Below, piece after piece: positions 32,570 to 46,931 of a stretch of DNA of 64,000 nucleotides. Position 1 is the first letter of the stretch. Each line of letters begins with the position of its first letter. Below the pieces are notes generated by a model that was given only the letters and a program-made list of their open reading frames with translations, made no database searches and was not told where the DNA came from. This DNA is from Istiophorus platypterus. Its lineage: Eukaryota; Chordata; Actinopteri; Istiophoriformes; Istiophoridae. Made by a program: the position numbers and the translations under genes. Location of the stretch: positions 2,469,439-2,533,438 of the forward strand of contig CM029116.1 in the NCBI GenBank assembly GCA_016859345.1. The letters run 5' to 3'.

Positions 32570-33360
32570 AAATAGAGCTGCACCTAATTATTTTCATATC
32601 AGTTAATCTGCTACTTATTCTCTTGGTCAGTGGATTAGTTGATTTTATATAAAATGTCATTTTTCACTTGTCAGTATCAAAAATGTTGAGAAGTTGAGCA
32701 TTAGTTAGGATTAAAACATGCTGGAAAACAGCACCAAGTGTCTCTGCTGTAATTTGAGTAATAGCCTTAGCTGACGTCAGATGAATGTTCCTGTTTCAAA
32801 TGACCTTGTCTATGAACTTTATGATACCTGCGGCTTCTCAGTGACAAAACACAGCTATTAAGATTCAGATTAGGTAAAAAACTTTCTCTGAGGTCACTTT
32901 TAATGTCATTTTATTATACGCTGGTTGATGGGAGTTGATAAATTAATTAAAATCATTCGAATGGACAAAGCATTATGGTTTGATACGTAGAGAATAAAAT
33001 GAAACCTGTTCCAAAGTGATTTATCCACCATTTTTAGGTGGTAGCATCATTTATTGGTGACAAATAAGTTAAATCGATCAGTTGAAAATAAATTGGGTAC
33101 TACTCTGATAACTGATTAATGATTTCTATCCAGCAATTAATGATTAATGATTTCTATCCAGCAAAAGACCGGTTTTAACTTATTAAATGTCAGGTTTTCC
33201 CGCTTGTCATTTTCATTTGTCACAGTAAATTGAATATTTTAGTTTTATTCGAGCAACAGTCTGAAACCCAAACAATAGGAATCTGTCCCAAAAGGGAATT
33301 TTATAGACAAAATATTTAATTTCAGAAAATGATCTGTAGATTAATCAGTAAACCGAAATA
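32570..33360. mobile_element. Composite of decayed teleost dispersed repeats
   Basis: Starts with agagctgcacctaattattttcatatcagttaatctg and continues with ggattagttga...ataaaatgtc, matching the common fish repeat that begins ctgcaactaacgattattttc. A second partial copy lies around 33060-33260. A 20-bp unit with atgatttctatccagca is duplicated at 33119-33165. Confidence 0.45.
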
Positions 33361-34498
33361 AGGAAAACATCATAAATGAGGGCGGGAGATATTTTTAAAA
33401 GGACAAGAGGCAATATCAGACCTTTATTAGCACTTTTACAGATAACATATATTTTCAAAATATTAAAAAAAAAAAGATCAAGCCTTTATTTACTACATAT
33501 GGCTTCTATCATACAGTACAATAAAGGAAGCTCATATTGCCTTGCATTAAAAAAAAAAAAATCAACTTAAAAAAAACCCTGTATTGTTGAAGTACTAGCT
33601 AGTCAGCATTTTTTTTCTGTGAGTCCTGTGCATCTTGACCTTATGAATGAAAATAAAATCATAGACATTAGGTTAGACAGCAGTCAGCCACTTACTTCCT
33701 GACATGACTGATTACGATGGTCTAAATTACAATGTCTTTCCTACTTTTTATTTCCCTCATTTTTTGTCTCTCTTATCTCTTACTGCACCTAAAATCTTTC
33801 CTGTGTCACATGACTCTTCCATACCTCTTTCATTTGTCTCTTTATCTACTTTAATCGTTTTATCCCTCACTTGATTTGTTTTCCGCAGTCCTTCATACAA
33901 TCATAGAACAGACATGTCTGCAAGGCTGTCATTGTTATTCACGGGAAGTTTTTGTCACAAGAGATTCCAGTTGTCTCATTTTTTACTTGAATGTCAGTAT
34001 GTGGCTGCTGATCTTCCTCAGCCTATATCATTTTCATCATCTTTGTTTTCTCTCTCTTTCTGTATTTTATGTTCCTCTCAAATTATGTTATGCTACCACA
34101 TGCTCGATATAAACTGCAATATTCACTGAGTATGGGTGGAACATAGTGTAAAAAGAGTATTGACAAAGTCTCACCACTGCCCAGCCATTTTGGCAAAATT
34201 GAATAGAGAAGGAGCCATAACTTAACTTTCAGTGGTCACCGGGACATAAAAACTGCACCTATAGAATCACCAGTCAAATCTCATTACAAAAAAAAAAAAC
34301 GGATAAAAATTTTCATGACTTTGCCTCAAAATATGGTTTAAATGCTTTTTTCCCACAGGTTATACTTCTATGAAACCTACATAAGGTTTCCTTTGCGTCA
34401 GTGCAACATCCTGATTGGCTTGATATATTTCCTGTTCCGCCATCTTTGGTGTTATGGATTTTTTTTATTCAAAATGCCTTAAGTGGTTTGTCTCCTCC

Positions 34499-34499
34499 C

Positions 34500-34539
<40 letters not shown>
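34499..34539. repeat. (AAT)n microsatellite
   Basis: About 13 AAT units. Confidence 0.95.
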
Positions 34540-36550
34540 CACACTTCTGTGGTTTTGTCTTTAGTCCCTGTGTTTAGACACAGCAGCTCAGATGATGTCT
34601 GATGGTGATTTTTCTCTCATGTTTCTTTTCTGCCGTTTCTTCAGTCCCTCCCTTTTGTTGCTCCACCTGGTTCTTTCTTGTTGCCCCCCCCCCCCCAAAA
34701 AAAAATCCCTTCATCCTTTTCGCAGCAGTAATAATAACTGATCTGATGTCACAGTTGCCATGGCAGCCGGGTAATGACTTGTCTGGTTGAATCGGCCTGG
34801 TAGTTTAGTGGAAGAGACACATAGACAAAACAGGACCAACACGAAAAAAAAGTGATCGTACCGGATATATTAGGTTAGAGTAGAGTAGAACACAGATGAT
34901 CTGAATTGCATAGCATACTCTGGAATTGATCACAGCAGATTGCAATCACATGGATTAAATCAAACTGTAGGCTTTGCAAACTGCCCTATAGAATAAAGCA
35001 GCATATTTTTTTTTAAAACTAAATATTCTTTTGGTTTAACAGACAACTATATATGTGTAGTATAGATGTAGTGGTAATGTCAGATTTTATACTGTTAACT
35101 GTTGAAACTTCATTACACTTCATGAATTTCTGTCCTAATTATCTATTATGTCATGTCTCTTCGCTGGTGAGAAAAAAGACCAGTAAAAAGGATCTGACCC
35201 AAGAACAAGTTCATTTCACAAACAAACAAAATCCCCAACAATCCCAACAGGTTTGACAGTAGGATGCTACTGAGTCCAGTAAAGTAGTTTAACGAAACTC
35301 TGCCTCTTATGAGTTTTAGAACTTATTTCATTATATAGTTCTTCACCTTTGAAATAAACGTGTCAACTATATCCAAATGTAATTCTTTGCTTTTGGGTTA
35401 AAAAATGTGGCACTCTTACATAAAGTGAGGTTTTTCTGGTGAAAAATTCAAAGGAAATTACATTGCAACCAAGTTTTTAAAATTTATTTATTTTCTTATT
35501 CAGTCCCAATGTACTGGAGCAGCACAGTCAGTGTGTTTGGGATCAACACAACAACGTACTTACCATCTGTCAGCCTCAAACGCCAGGTTCACACATACAA
35601 CTATATCCTGTTACATAGACACACACACAGTGCTCATGTAGTAATGATGAGTTAAGTAAAAGTGATGCAAAACACTTCCATCAACACCACTAATCTGCTT
35701 CTCTGTGTTGAAATCAGACATTGTGTAGCTTATGACCAAACCAGATCACATTGGCAGTCAGTAGAGTATTTATACTGGAGTGTGTGTATTAAGCTGTTAA
35801 GCTGACCTTTTTGTTCTGAACTAAAGCACACTGTTAAAAGCTGATGTTGGACCTATATTAAGTAGATTTAGGTCATGTATCTGGGTCTGAAACACATCAG
35901 GATCACCATTATGGGAACTACAGAAATGAGGAGGCTCACAGTGGCTCATTGGATCTCATCTGTGATATAGGAGAAAGACATTTATAAATAGTTTATTGGG
36001 ACAGAAAAGTTTCTTTCGGGGTAAATTTGTAATTATATTAATAATTGCAATAACAAGTAATAACATTACAAACTTACTGTTGCTTCTTGATATGACGTGT
36101 AAACCAAGGTGGCTTGTTACACTCAGGGGTCTGGTTATTGGCTGATTGACGGATTTAACTGCCTGCTTCATTGCTTGGCTAATGTACCCATTCCCCCTTG
36201 TCTGTCCGTGGTATTTGGTTCAGTGGAGCAGGAGCAGTGGATGTAGAACTGTTGCATAACTATTATTACTAAACTCCACTGCTGCAGTTGAGCCGTCAAA
36301 GGGGCAGATTGAAGGAGACATCCTAAATAAGTTTTTTTTTTGAGAAATATTATATTATTATATCATGTTATTTAAATGTCTAATATTTAAATGACTGCCT
36401 TTTATGTGTTAGAAAAAATAAATGCTGCATATAACAGCAATGTGTGTTTACAGAGTTATATCATATACAGGTCAGTTTGTATTTCTGTGGGAGTATCTAT
36501 CTTTTAGCTTAGTTTAAGCAGGCTACAGGATAAAACCAGGACTCCACTGA

Positions 36551-36551
36551 C

Positions 36552-36582
<31 letters not shown>

Positions 36583-36608
36583 CACATATACACATACACA
36601 CACACACA
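36551..36608. repeat. (ATAC)n / (AC)n microsatellite
   Basis: ATAC tetranucleotides passing into CA-rich sequence. Confidence 0.9.
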
Positions 36609-36678
36609 GTCCTTCTGAGTCTAGTTTATCTATAAATACATTTTTAGGTTGATTCAAACTTTCTTCTTGCCCTCTAGG

Positions 36679-36828
36679 TGAAGGCAGTGTGTTAGCCAGG
36701 AGGTCCTTCCTTTTTATCCTCTTTCCTCTCTCTGTCCTTTCCCTTCTTTATCCCACTTCTCTCTCTTTCTCCCCCCTCTGTCTCTCTGGCTCTCTCTGTC
36801 TCTGTGATGCCGGGCTGTGGGTGAGTGT
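36679..36828 (+). other. gdpd4: gdpd4 5' UTR part of the start-codon exon
   Basis: The exon probably starts after the acceptor gccctctag (36670-36678). The leader is pyrimidine-rich and contains an upstream ATG at 36807 with a 5-codon frame ending TGA, out of frame with the main start. Confidence 0.5.
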
Positions 36829-36890
36829 ATGCCCGTGACCAGACTGAAGCTGGGGAAGTTAAAGGTGGTGCGGCGGCAGCTGCTGCAAAG
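36829..36890 (+). CDS. gdpd4: gdpd4 coding exon 1 (start)
   Basis: ATG at 36829; encodes a basic N-terminus [20 protein letters not shown] and ends AG|gtacaa. The last residues align with the start of GDPD5 (VRHQPLQ). Start choice is the weakest part of the model. Confidence 0.75.
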
Positions 36891-39800
36891 GTACAAAACA
36901 ACACATGTCACCATCACCACCGGTCATTAATGATGTTTACAGCCCAATGTAAAGAAATGCTGAAACTATCATAATCCTGGACATTGCTTGCTTAATTTTT
37001 TGCTAAGAAAACTGTTACAGTAACTGTGGGAATCAGTTTTTGTACAGATTCACATTGTTTTGGAGATGGCACTCGGCAAGAGACTGTTATTTAAAATCAA
37101 CTGCAATTAATAGAAATATGTCGTGACCATTTGTTATTCATACTCAAATAAAACAAAATAAAAACTTCTTTTACAACATACTGCTCCCTGCTAGTAGTGT
37201 TTAGCCCTGCAGACCTCATTTCAGTACATCTGAGTTGGTGACATTTTGAATTGTTTTGCCACAACCATAATAAAATTTGAAGCATCAGAAAATTATACAC
37301 AAAAAAACACAACAAGCAAGAATCTGTACCAATGTCTCTTTCCAAACTATGTCTCAGTTCCTCAGAATGATCTTCAAACTTAGCTGTAAACTGTTTTCAT
37401 GGAGAACTATTTGTTTTGAAGTGCAACAACCTACTTTCTGTGTCTACACTAAAGAATGAGCCACAGTGCTTCTGGCTGTACAGACACAAGTTGAATGCAT
37501 CATCTAAAGAGGGCAGTTTTCATATTTTTGTTGCGAATTGGTAAGACCACTGTATGTTTTTGAAACACAGATGAGTAGTTGTTGGGTTTTTTTTAAAAAG
37601 TACTTATTTCAAATACTGGCGATCTTGCATAAGAGCCATTGGGTTGATTAACCTAATTGTTGACAAGATATGAAAGATTAACAGGGAGATTCCAACTCCT
37701 GAAACTGATGTGAGGCATCTTGGGTGGTTTGCCAAAGAAGCATCTCCACTTTGGCCTCTTTAAGTGATGGAGCAAATTCCAGACCACACCCACTCAAAAC
37801 CATCAGTGGTGCCTCACAGTCATTTCCTGCTTAAACATTGGAGCTGCCAACTTACTGTGTTTCACATTGCAAATAAAACCAGGTAAGGGGGTTTGATAAG
37901 AGATTTGTTAATCCCAGGACTTAAAAGAACCTGCTATCAGAATAGAAATTTCCCGCCAAATGTTGCTCAATCTTATCACAGTTTATTTAGTCTCCAGTAA
38001 TCCACACCCAGCACTGATAAAACAAGCTCCTCCAGAATAAGTGTTTAATTGAATTGGTTGATTTCTGCTTGACTGTACCAGGTATGAACACCAGCCCTTC
38101 GTCTCTTGCCTGGCTGGCTTATATGGTTGCCAATGGAGACGATACCAAAGAGCCCGCGCGCAACCAGGAGAGTGCTGCTGCAGCAAGGTACGCAGACACC
38201 ATCTATAAGCGGTGTGTTGAGTTTGGTTAGTTTGCTGATGGTGCAGAGTATTGATTCCCCAGCCAATTTTCTTCCACCCGGCCTGCTGACACTACTTCTT
38301 ACTGCTTTTCTCTGAAAATATATCAGCACATATACAGCAGGTAAAATAAGTATTGAACACATCAACATTTTTCCCAGTAAATATATTTCTAATGGGACTA
38401 TTGTAATGAAATTTTCCCCAAATGTCAGCAACAACCCATTCATACATGCAAAGAAAGCAAAACAAATAAGTAATGTGTAATAAAATGGAATGACACAGGG
38501 ACAAAGTATTGAACATGCTTACTGAAATTGATTTAATACTTCATACAAAAGCTTTTGTTGGTAATGACAGCTTCAAGACGCCACCCATATGGAGAAACTA
38601 GTCACATGCATTGCTCAGGTGTTATTTTGGCCCATTCTTCCACACAGTCTTCAAATCTTGAAGGTTCTGTGGGCCTCTTCTATGAACCCTGATCTTTAGT
38701 TCTTTCCATGGATTGTCAATTGGATTCAAGTCAGGCTATTGGCGGTGCCATTCAAGCAGCTTTATTTTCTTTCTATGAAAACAATTGAGAGTTTCCTTGG
38801 CTGAGTGATAGGCATCATTGTCTTGCTGAAATGTCCACTCTCATTTCATCTTCAGCATACTGGTAGATGGCAGTAGATTTTTCTCAGTATATTTTTCCAA
38901 TCATCCTTCCTTATGAAGTATGCCAGTACTGTCTGCTGAACAACAGCCCCATACCATGATGTTCCCTCCTCCAAACTTCACTGTTGGTGTGGTGTTTTTG
39001 GGGTGATGTGTATTATGGCATCCAAAGAGTTCAATTTTGGTCTCATCTGACCAGACTATATTCTCCCAGTATTCCACAGTCTTGTCCAAATGTGCAGCAA
39101 ACTTTAAATGAGCTTCAACATGCTTTTTCTTTAGCAAGTCTTGCCCGGTGAGCGTGCATGGCGGGCCATGGCGGTTGAGTGCATTACTTATTGTTTTCTT
39201 TGAAGCAATTGTACCTGCTAATTCCAGATCTTTCTGAAGCTCTCCACAAGTGGTCCTTGGCTCTTGGTCAACTCTTCTGATAATTCTTTTCACTCTGTCA
39301 GAGACCTTGTGAGGAGCACCTGGTCGTAGCCAGTTTATGGTGAAATGATGTTATCTCCACTTCTAGATTATGGCTCCAACAGTGATCACTGGAACAGTCA
39401 AAAGTTTAGAAATCCTTCTGTAACCAATGGCATCAGTATGTTTTGCAACAACAACATTACAAAGGTCTTGAGAGAGCCCTTTGCTTTTACCACTCATTAG
39501 ATGTTGCTTGTCTGACACCTTTTTATAGGCCTTCAGTTGTGACTGAACCAGCTGATATTAATTTGCACTGACAAAGGGCTGGATTTCTTTCTGATTACTG
39601 ATAGATTTCAGCTGGTGTCTTGGCTTTCCATGCCTTTTTGCACCTCCTTTTTTCATTTTTTCCCTGTGTCATTTCATATTATTACACATAACTTAATTTA
39701 TGGAAATCTGTGGTTTGATTTCTTTGCATCTGTGGGTTGTATGGGTTGTTGCTGACATTTGGTGAAAATTTCATTGCAATAGCCCCATTAGAAATATATT

Positions 39801-40092
39801 TACTGAGAAAAATGTTGATGAGTTCAATACTTATTTTACCCGCTATATATTCTGTCAGCTAGTATGAAAATATACTGATTCCATATGCACTATGTAATAT
39901 GACTGATTGCATCTGTATCTGTCAGATGATGAAGCATCAGCTAGTTGCAGTTTTGCCTCTAATTATAACTGTAAATCATGTTTAACACAGGAAAATGTTA
40001 TTTTGAATATAAATCTTTATCCCTAGCGCCAAAAACTTTTTGAAATGTAGATAACATGACTACGGGCCTTTGATAAGACAAAGCATGACTAC

Positions 40093-40163
<71 letters not shown>

Positions 40164-43100
40164 TGGGGGGGTGTTTTACAGGTGGAGTGTGGCAGTTTTG
40201 GCCTCCTGATCCTCACCTTCTTCCTGAGTTTTGTATTCCTCTATTTCTGGAGTGAAGCTCAGAATGACTACAATGACTTTGACTGGTGAGTCACATAAAG
40301 ACCATACTGTGTATACTTGCTGCCAAACACACACCACACATGTCGGTTGAAGTGTGTTTTCCATCGTGATTTTAGGGCATTTGTTGTCATTTTGTTGGAG
40401 TCAGGGGAAGCAGTCATGTTTTAACTAATAAATTAAATTAATAAGTGAAATAATCATCTAACAGGGAATGGATGGGACCAACCCATTATTAAAAAAACGA
40501 TTCATGCCGGCTGCTCACCATTTCTCATATGCATCTTCAGGTTTAACTTTGGGACTCTTGGTTTCTGGTTTCCGTGGTCTCTGGTGCTGCTGGTTGTTGC
40601 TGCTGCTCTCTTCACATACATTTCCCTATTACTGGTATGTACACTGATATGACTTTTTGAGCCTGACAAATATTAACATACAGATCACCAAAGGAAAACG
40701 AAGCAAAAAGAAAACATATCTCTAGTCTAGTATCCCTGAGCATGACACTTCAAATTAATGCTTAATTCTGTTCTAACCAGAGATTACCAGTAGTAGGACT
40801 AAGTACGTCAGCATAGGTTTCATTAGGCACTTGCCTCATCTGGAAGGCCTCATCCCTTCCAGCACTTTGTATGAAATTTAGCTGTGTGTCTGCCTGCCTG
40901 AGGTGACAAATATTATTTAACACTCATATATACAGAAAAATCAACATAGATGAAGTGGAGGAGAAATTTTCACCATCAGTTTACTTTCTACTTAGAGAGG
41001 TATAGAACAACTTTCAGCAGTGACAAGATATCCACAAGTTATGTTAAAACTAATATGCTTCTTTAGTTAATTAATAAAGATTTAAAAGAAGTAAATACCG
41101 TGTAGGAGAGTGTATCCGAGGCAGATTTATGCAGCAACTTTTAAAGAATATATAAACATTGTTCAGGTGCTGGCGGTGTGTCTGCTTTCCGAGGGTCAGA
41201 GGCTTTACCTTCACTGGAGCCACAAGGTATACACACACACAAAGAATAAATTTTTAAAAAAAGAAAAACCCTGGTAGTTTTTTGTGTTTGTATCCCCCCT
41301 TGTTATAAGTTGTTATAAGTTGCATAATCTCCTCTTCTATGGCAGACCGGCATTGTGGTGACGTTGGTGTTCTCCGTCACAGCCACTGCCATCCTGTCTG
41401 ACCTCTGGAGCAAAGAATGGAGGACCCTTCTTCTCTCTCTGCAGGTTAGCCAAGCCGAATACATCAGCCATTCACAGGAGAGAGTGACAAGATGACTTTT
41501 ATAATTTGCCAAACATTGACAGTGCTATGAAATGAGAACAGGGGCTCAGAACAGGTAGAAAAACACTCGGGATAATATAATTTTAGACAGTAAGTTGGCC
41601 GAGGCCTACAGCAGATTGTAGTCTTAATATTACATCTTGTGTTCTTAAATCAACCTCCCCCCTTGAACACAGTTCAAGATCTTGAAATCAAAATACAATT
41701 TGTGTATTTTACACAGTTCTAGGAAAAACTGAGCCCACAGGTGATTAGCACTTCCTTTTCCCTGGACTTTTACATGCATTAAAAACCTATATAACATACT
41801 AAAGGAAAGGGAAAACCCCAAAAGAAAAATATGGGCATTTTAATGACAGTTGACTGTTTATATTATGTTTATACAAACTGTAATTTGTGCTTTATATTTT
41901 GAATTGAATATCGGAGACTGACTGACATGTCGGCCAATCCCTTGTCCTTCATTTTGTCTTTCTCCTTTGTTCTCTTCCTTTTTTTTATATTTAGGTAACC
42001 GCACCTTTCCTCCATGTGGCTGCAGTCTCTCTAATGGCTATTCTCTCCTGGCCAATAGCATTACACTTCTTCCGCATGAACAAGAAAGGTAAGCAAACTG
42101 ATGTATGTTTATCTGTGTCAGCTTTGAAGCTAACACTGGAAGTGAAAATATCCAGTTGCAGCATTTCTAAATGTTTCTTAACAAACATTTATCTGCTAAT
42201 CTGTATTGGCTTAGATGGTTGAGAGAAAAACTAGGTAGGATGCGAGAAATGCATTCGCCTTCCTCAAACAGTTTTGCTGAAGTCGCCTTCAGCAAAGTAA
42301 AGGGGCAGTATCCAGCAAACACTTCAGCCTTTCCCTTCTAGACCCATCCTACATTAAAACACTTGATGTTCTTTAATGTCTGAGAAAATGAGAGAACCCT
42401 TCTTGACCTAAATCAGTAACTGGAGGGACCAAAGTCTTTAAGAACCTTGTTGAAATGACATATTGGCTGATTTCTGGCAGTAGAGGGTTTCTGCTCTAAA
42501 AGCTTTAGTTGTAGTAGTACTGAGCTGCCCCACCTATCAGGAATACAGCTGATCTGAAGTCAAACATACCCCTGCAATAGTATGACGTACTTGTCTGGCA
42601 TAGATTATACAGCTGTACACCTCCCTGTCATCCTTATTTTTCCTTCTCCTCTTCCTCTTAAAAGAAAATCATTGTCTCATCATCCTACTCAGTTTTGCAC
42701 TCTTCTCTTCATCTGTGGAGCTTTTTTTCTTTTGTTTCCTGTCTTCTATCGTTCACACCATTCTTTTTTGGTTTCTTGCCCACTCCTCCCTGTTTGCTGC
42801 TGTCTCATTTTTTTTATCTTTTACCTCATCTTTTCTCTTTCTTGCAATGTGTCTGACTGCATTTTCCTCTTCACTGCTTAGCTTTGACCTCTGTGTCTCT
42901 CTGCATCTGTCTTCTTTCTTTGGTCTCTATGGGTACTGTCCCTGGTTGCCATAGTGACTCAGCAGGTAGACTGATGCTGAGTCATGTCAGGGGTCTCACC
43001 TGGCAGGAGATAATGGCGAGAGAGTAGGGTTTGGCTGGAAACAGACCTTTTAAGATTGATAAAACATAAAAAAACTTGACTTTCTTTCTTTCTTTCTTTC

Positions 43101-44381
43101 TTATAATCTTTTTTTCCTTTTCCAATCCCTGCTTCCTTCCTTCCTTCCTTCCATCAGACGTTGTTACATTCAGCCTCCAGCAGGAGCTCTTTTTTTTTTT
43201 TTTATCAGCTTTGTGACAGTTGGTCAGTAGTTTTGGGCAAATTGTCAGCCAATCAGGTGCCAGCTGTCTGTCTGTGCTGAGCCGTGCTGGGACTGCCTGT
43301 CCCTGAGAGGTAACAGTATGGACCCTGACAAAGATGCACCTCTTGACATATCAAACCGAGCAGGGCATCTCTCGCTTTCTTTTAATGCCCTGATGACCTG
43401 CAGTAATGGGCAATCAATAAAACTATTAGTATTTTGATTAAAGAGCATTAGAAGTGTTCCCTCAGTCATTAATTTTATTCCCGTAAGTGTTGCAGTAATC
43501 AGCTGTGAGCCGTTATTTTTGTTTTAGTGATGCAAGCCGATACCATGTTAGTTATATAAGTTCACTAGATGGAAAAAACTCTCTTACTTCAAAGTTAAGA
43601 AATTTAACAAAAAACAGTCTAGTTTGGTCTTTCTTCCTCGGCATATTTACTTTCTAACAAGAAAACCGTCAGTCGCTGTTTTCCATATGACTGCTGTTCA
43701 GTGCCAGACCACAGTGTTGATCCCATCAGGAAAGATTTACTGAATATTATCCTGATTCAGTTCCGATTTCTATGCTAGCAGATGGTTGTAACTCATATCT
43801 ATACGCACAAAGGTTTATCTTTTGGTTTCTGCAGTTGCTTGTCAACCATGATTTGACACAGATTTCAAATGGAGTCTTGTGTAGCTATTGCATTTTTAAA
43901 AAATTTGTGTTGAACTAAAATGAGTTGTTCATGTACTTTTAAAGGTTTCTGCTTTATTTGAATAAATCAGTAAACCAGCAGGAGCTAAGTCCTAAGTACT
44001 ATAATACAGCATCTTTGTGGTGTTGTGTGTTCCTCAGTGCGTCAGGTAGCAGCCCTTGGTCTTTACCTGTCCGTGCTGTTCTCTCTCTACCTGGTCCCTC
44101 TGGGGATGTACTCGCCCTGCATTAAAGAGGCGGGAACACTAGGACCAGCCCCAACACTCATCGGACACAGAGGAGCTCCAATGGTAAGACTTAGCCAATT
44201 TGTGGCAGCCGGGCCTCAATTCTGTGTAAAGTCTGTTTTTTACTTTTCATTTCAACTATCTTTTCTGTTGATTTTTATCAATATTTTAGCATCAGTTTCA
44301 GTAGTGAAATCTGGAGATATGGACAGTGTGTATATTTTATTGCTGTGCATATATGAGCATTGTTATTCATCAACCTGGGAA

Positions 44382-44422
<41 letters not shown>

Positions 44423-46900
44423 CTTGCTCCAGAGAATACTGTGATGTCATTTGAGAAGGCAGCGGAAGCTGGAGGAGTAGGACTGGAGACTGACGTCACT
44501 ATCAGGTATCAACTGTTCTCACCTGTGTATGTATATGTAGCTGTAAGACAATGTAATCTTGTATTACTAAATAGTAATAATTAAATGCTTTAGCGTTTTA
44601 AAAGGTTTATTTTTACTGAAGTGACCATTGTAGCTAATTTCACTGGATCAGTGATGGTTAAAATATTAAAAAAAAAAAAAAATTAATTTGTAGATTCAGA
44701 AAATCAAAATTGTCTCATGTTGACCAAATTGTGAAATTATCAAATCATTAGCAATATTTAATAACTCAAGAGATCACAACATTTTTTCATGCTGCCAACA
44801 TTATCATCAGAACAGTCAGCCAACAGCTTTGATGCTAATTATACAGATCAGGTGCTAGCGTGCTACCCACAGTGCTAAGGTGATTACTGCCATGCTAATC
44901 CAGTTAGCCGTTAGCACACTGAAAACAGAGGGATTAGCAGTATGGCATGAATCAACGTTAGCAGGTTAGCTTAATCCCTTTCTGCTGATGACCCTGGCGT
45001 GTCTGGTAGTTCCTGTGTGTGAAAGAATAAGGTGTATGTTTGTGAGTGTGCGTGTGTGTGCACGCATTTGTGTGTGTTTATGGGTATGTAGATAACTGAT
45101 ATCACTTGGACAGGCTTACTGAGCTTGATTGTCAATGTGTGTGTTCAAGATTAGGAATGATGCTTTTATGAAAGTGACGCTTATCGGTGACTTTATTCAT
45201 CTACTCTTCACATCCCTTCATTTGCTCTTTAGCTCATTTTTTGTGTCCTGCACTTTCCCCTGCTTACATCCTGATTCCTTCCTGTGTCACTCTTTTAATG
45301 TTTCCATCACTATCTGTAGTTATGATGGTGTTCCCTTCCTGATGCATGACTCCACTCTAAGGAGAACCACTAACGTCGCTGACGTTTTCCCAAATCGAAC
45401 GCACGCCGATGCCTCCATGTTCACCTGGGCCGAGATACAGCAGCTGAATGCCGGTGACTGGTTCTTATCGGTAAGAAAGACAAAAACACACACAATTTTT
45501 AGTTGTTTTTTTTTGTTTTTTTGTTTGTTTTTTGATAAGGCTTGGTTTGCTCCAAAATGCAATGTTTTTTCTGTATTGTATGAAATTCCACTGGGGGGAG
45601 AATGAAAGATATTGTAACCTAGAGAACTGAAACCCTGTAAATGGTGATTTTATGTTTTTGAAGATCCCATTCTTTCAACCTTACATAATTCTTAAGTAAA
45701 GGCAAATCTGACACTTTTATGTCCATTCGTTTTTAGAGCTTGAAATTTGTCTCTTAAATTTTTTCTCTCAACACAAAACACAACATAGTTTCTAGGTAAA
45801 ACACACCTCCAATTTTCATCCTTACAGTTACCATGTAAACTTGCCTTTCTTTTGGCTTGATGCTGGTATTTGCTGTTGTTTGATTAATTTTTATATTTAC
45901 ATCGTACATTTTATTTCATGAAACAAAGATGAATGATGATTAACTAAACCTTGACAGAAGAAATTAATCCTTCAGGGCATTTGAAAAACATGAACATTGA
46001 CAACAATCCTAATTTGCATAAGAATGACTTTATGTAAATAACATGGATGCAATGAGCTGTTATGATAGTGACTTGGTAAATAAGTATTGATAAACCTCTA
46101 CTGACAATGTCACATCCTTTCTGTGTATTGGGGTCATTCTTGTTTTGTTGTTTTTTTTTTTAATTTAGGATTTTTATTGGAATATATCTGATTTTTTTTT
46201 TAAAGGTGACATATTACAACTAATTTTTATATATATTTGAGGTCCCCTATGCACCCAAAAGTTCTATCTGTTTCATTTTTGTTGATTTTTAGTAACATTC
46301 CAACATCACTCCCTTACAGAGGGATCCATTTGGTACTGTGTCGTCCCTGTCTGAGGTGGACCGCTTGCAGGCCCAGAACCAGTCTGTTCCTTCACTGGCC
46401 CAGTTTCTGGAGGTAGCCGCCTGTAGCAGCAGACTGGTGCTGTTTGACCTGCGTAGGCCACCATATGGGCATCCCTACAGTCAGTCATACATCAACACCA
46501 CTCTTCAGGTGGTGCAGGCCCACATCAACTCCTCACAGGTAACTGTATGGAATTTTTCAATTCAGCATTAGGTTGAAAGATGACAAATAATTGTATTATC
46601 TAATATATATTACAACTTGGATGATGATCAATGAGTAACTCACTAACTCGCTCTACAAACTATTTCTTGGATCACTTTTTTTATTCATCCATTGTCTCAA
46701 TGTATTTTGTACATTTCTGGATTTGTGTGTTTGTTTATAGGTGCTGTGGCTTCCATCTGAGGATAGGGAGCTGGTCCAGGCTGTGAACCCAGAGCTGCAG
46801 CAGACCTCTGGAAAACAAGCTTCTATTCAGGAATTGACCGATGGTCACATCACCAGACTGAACCTGCACTACAGCACCATGTCTCAACAACAGATCAGGT

Positions 46901-46931
<31 letters not shown>

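Larger units (their letters stand above)
21871..36677 (+). other. Probable gdpd4 5' intron(s)
   Basis: No coding exon found between the CpG island and the start-codon exon. Holds (GT)n at 25887-25978 and 30448-30515, (AT)n at 27109-27132 and 31109-31165, (AAT)n at 34499-34539, an (ATAC)n tract at 36551-36608, SINE-like fragments near 28010 and 31215, a dispersed repeat near 32570, and a candidate untranslated exon at 31691-31785. If the CpG island is not the gdpd4 promoter, part of this is intergenic. Confidence 0.5.

Noticed and set aside
45129..45605. 158-codon single frame as a separate gene
   Set aside because: It is gdpd4 exon 10 plus flanking intron sequence read through without a stop.
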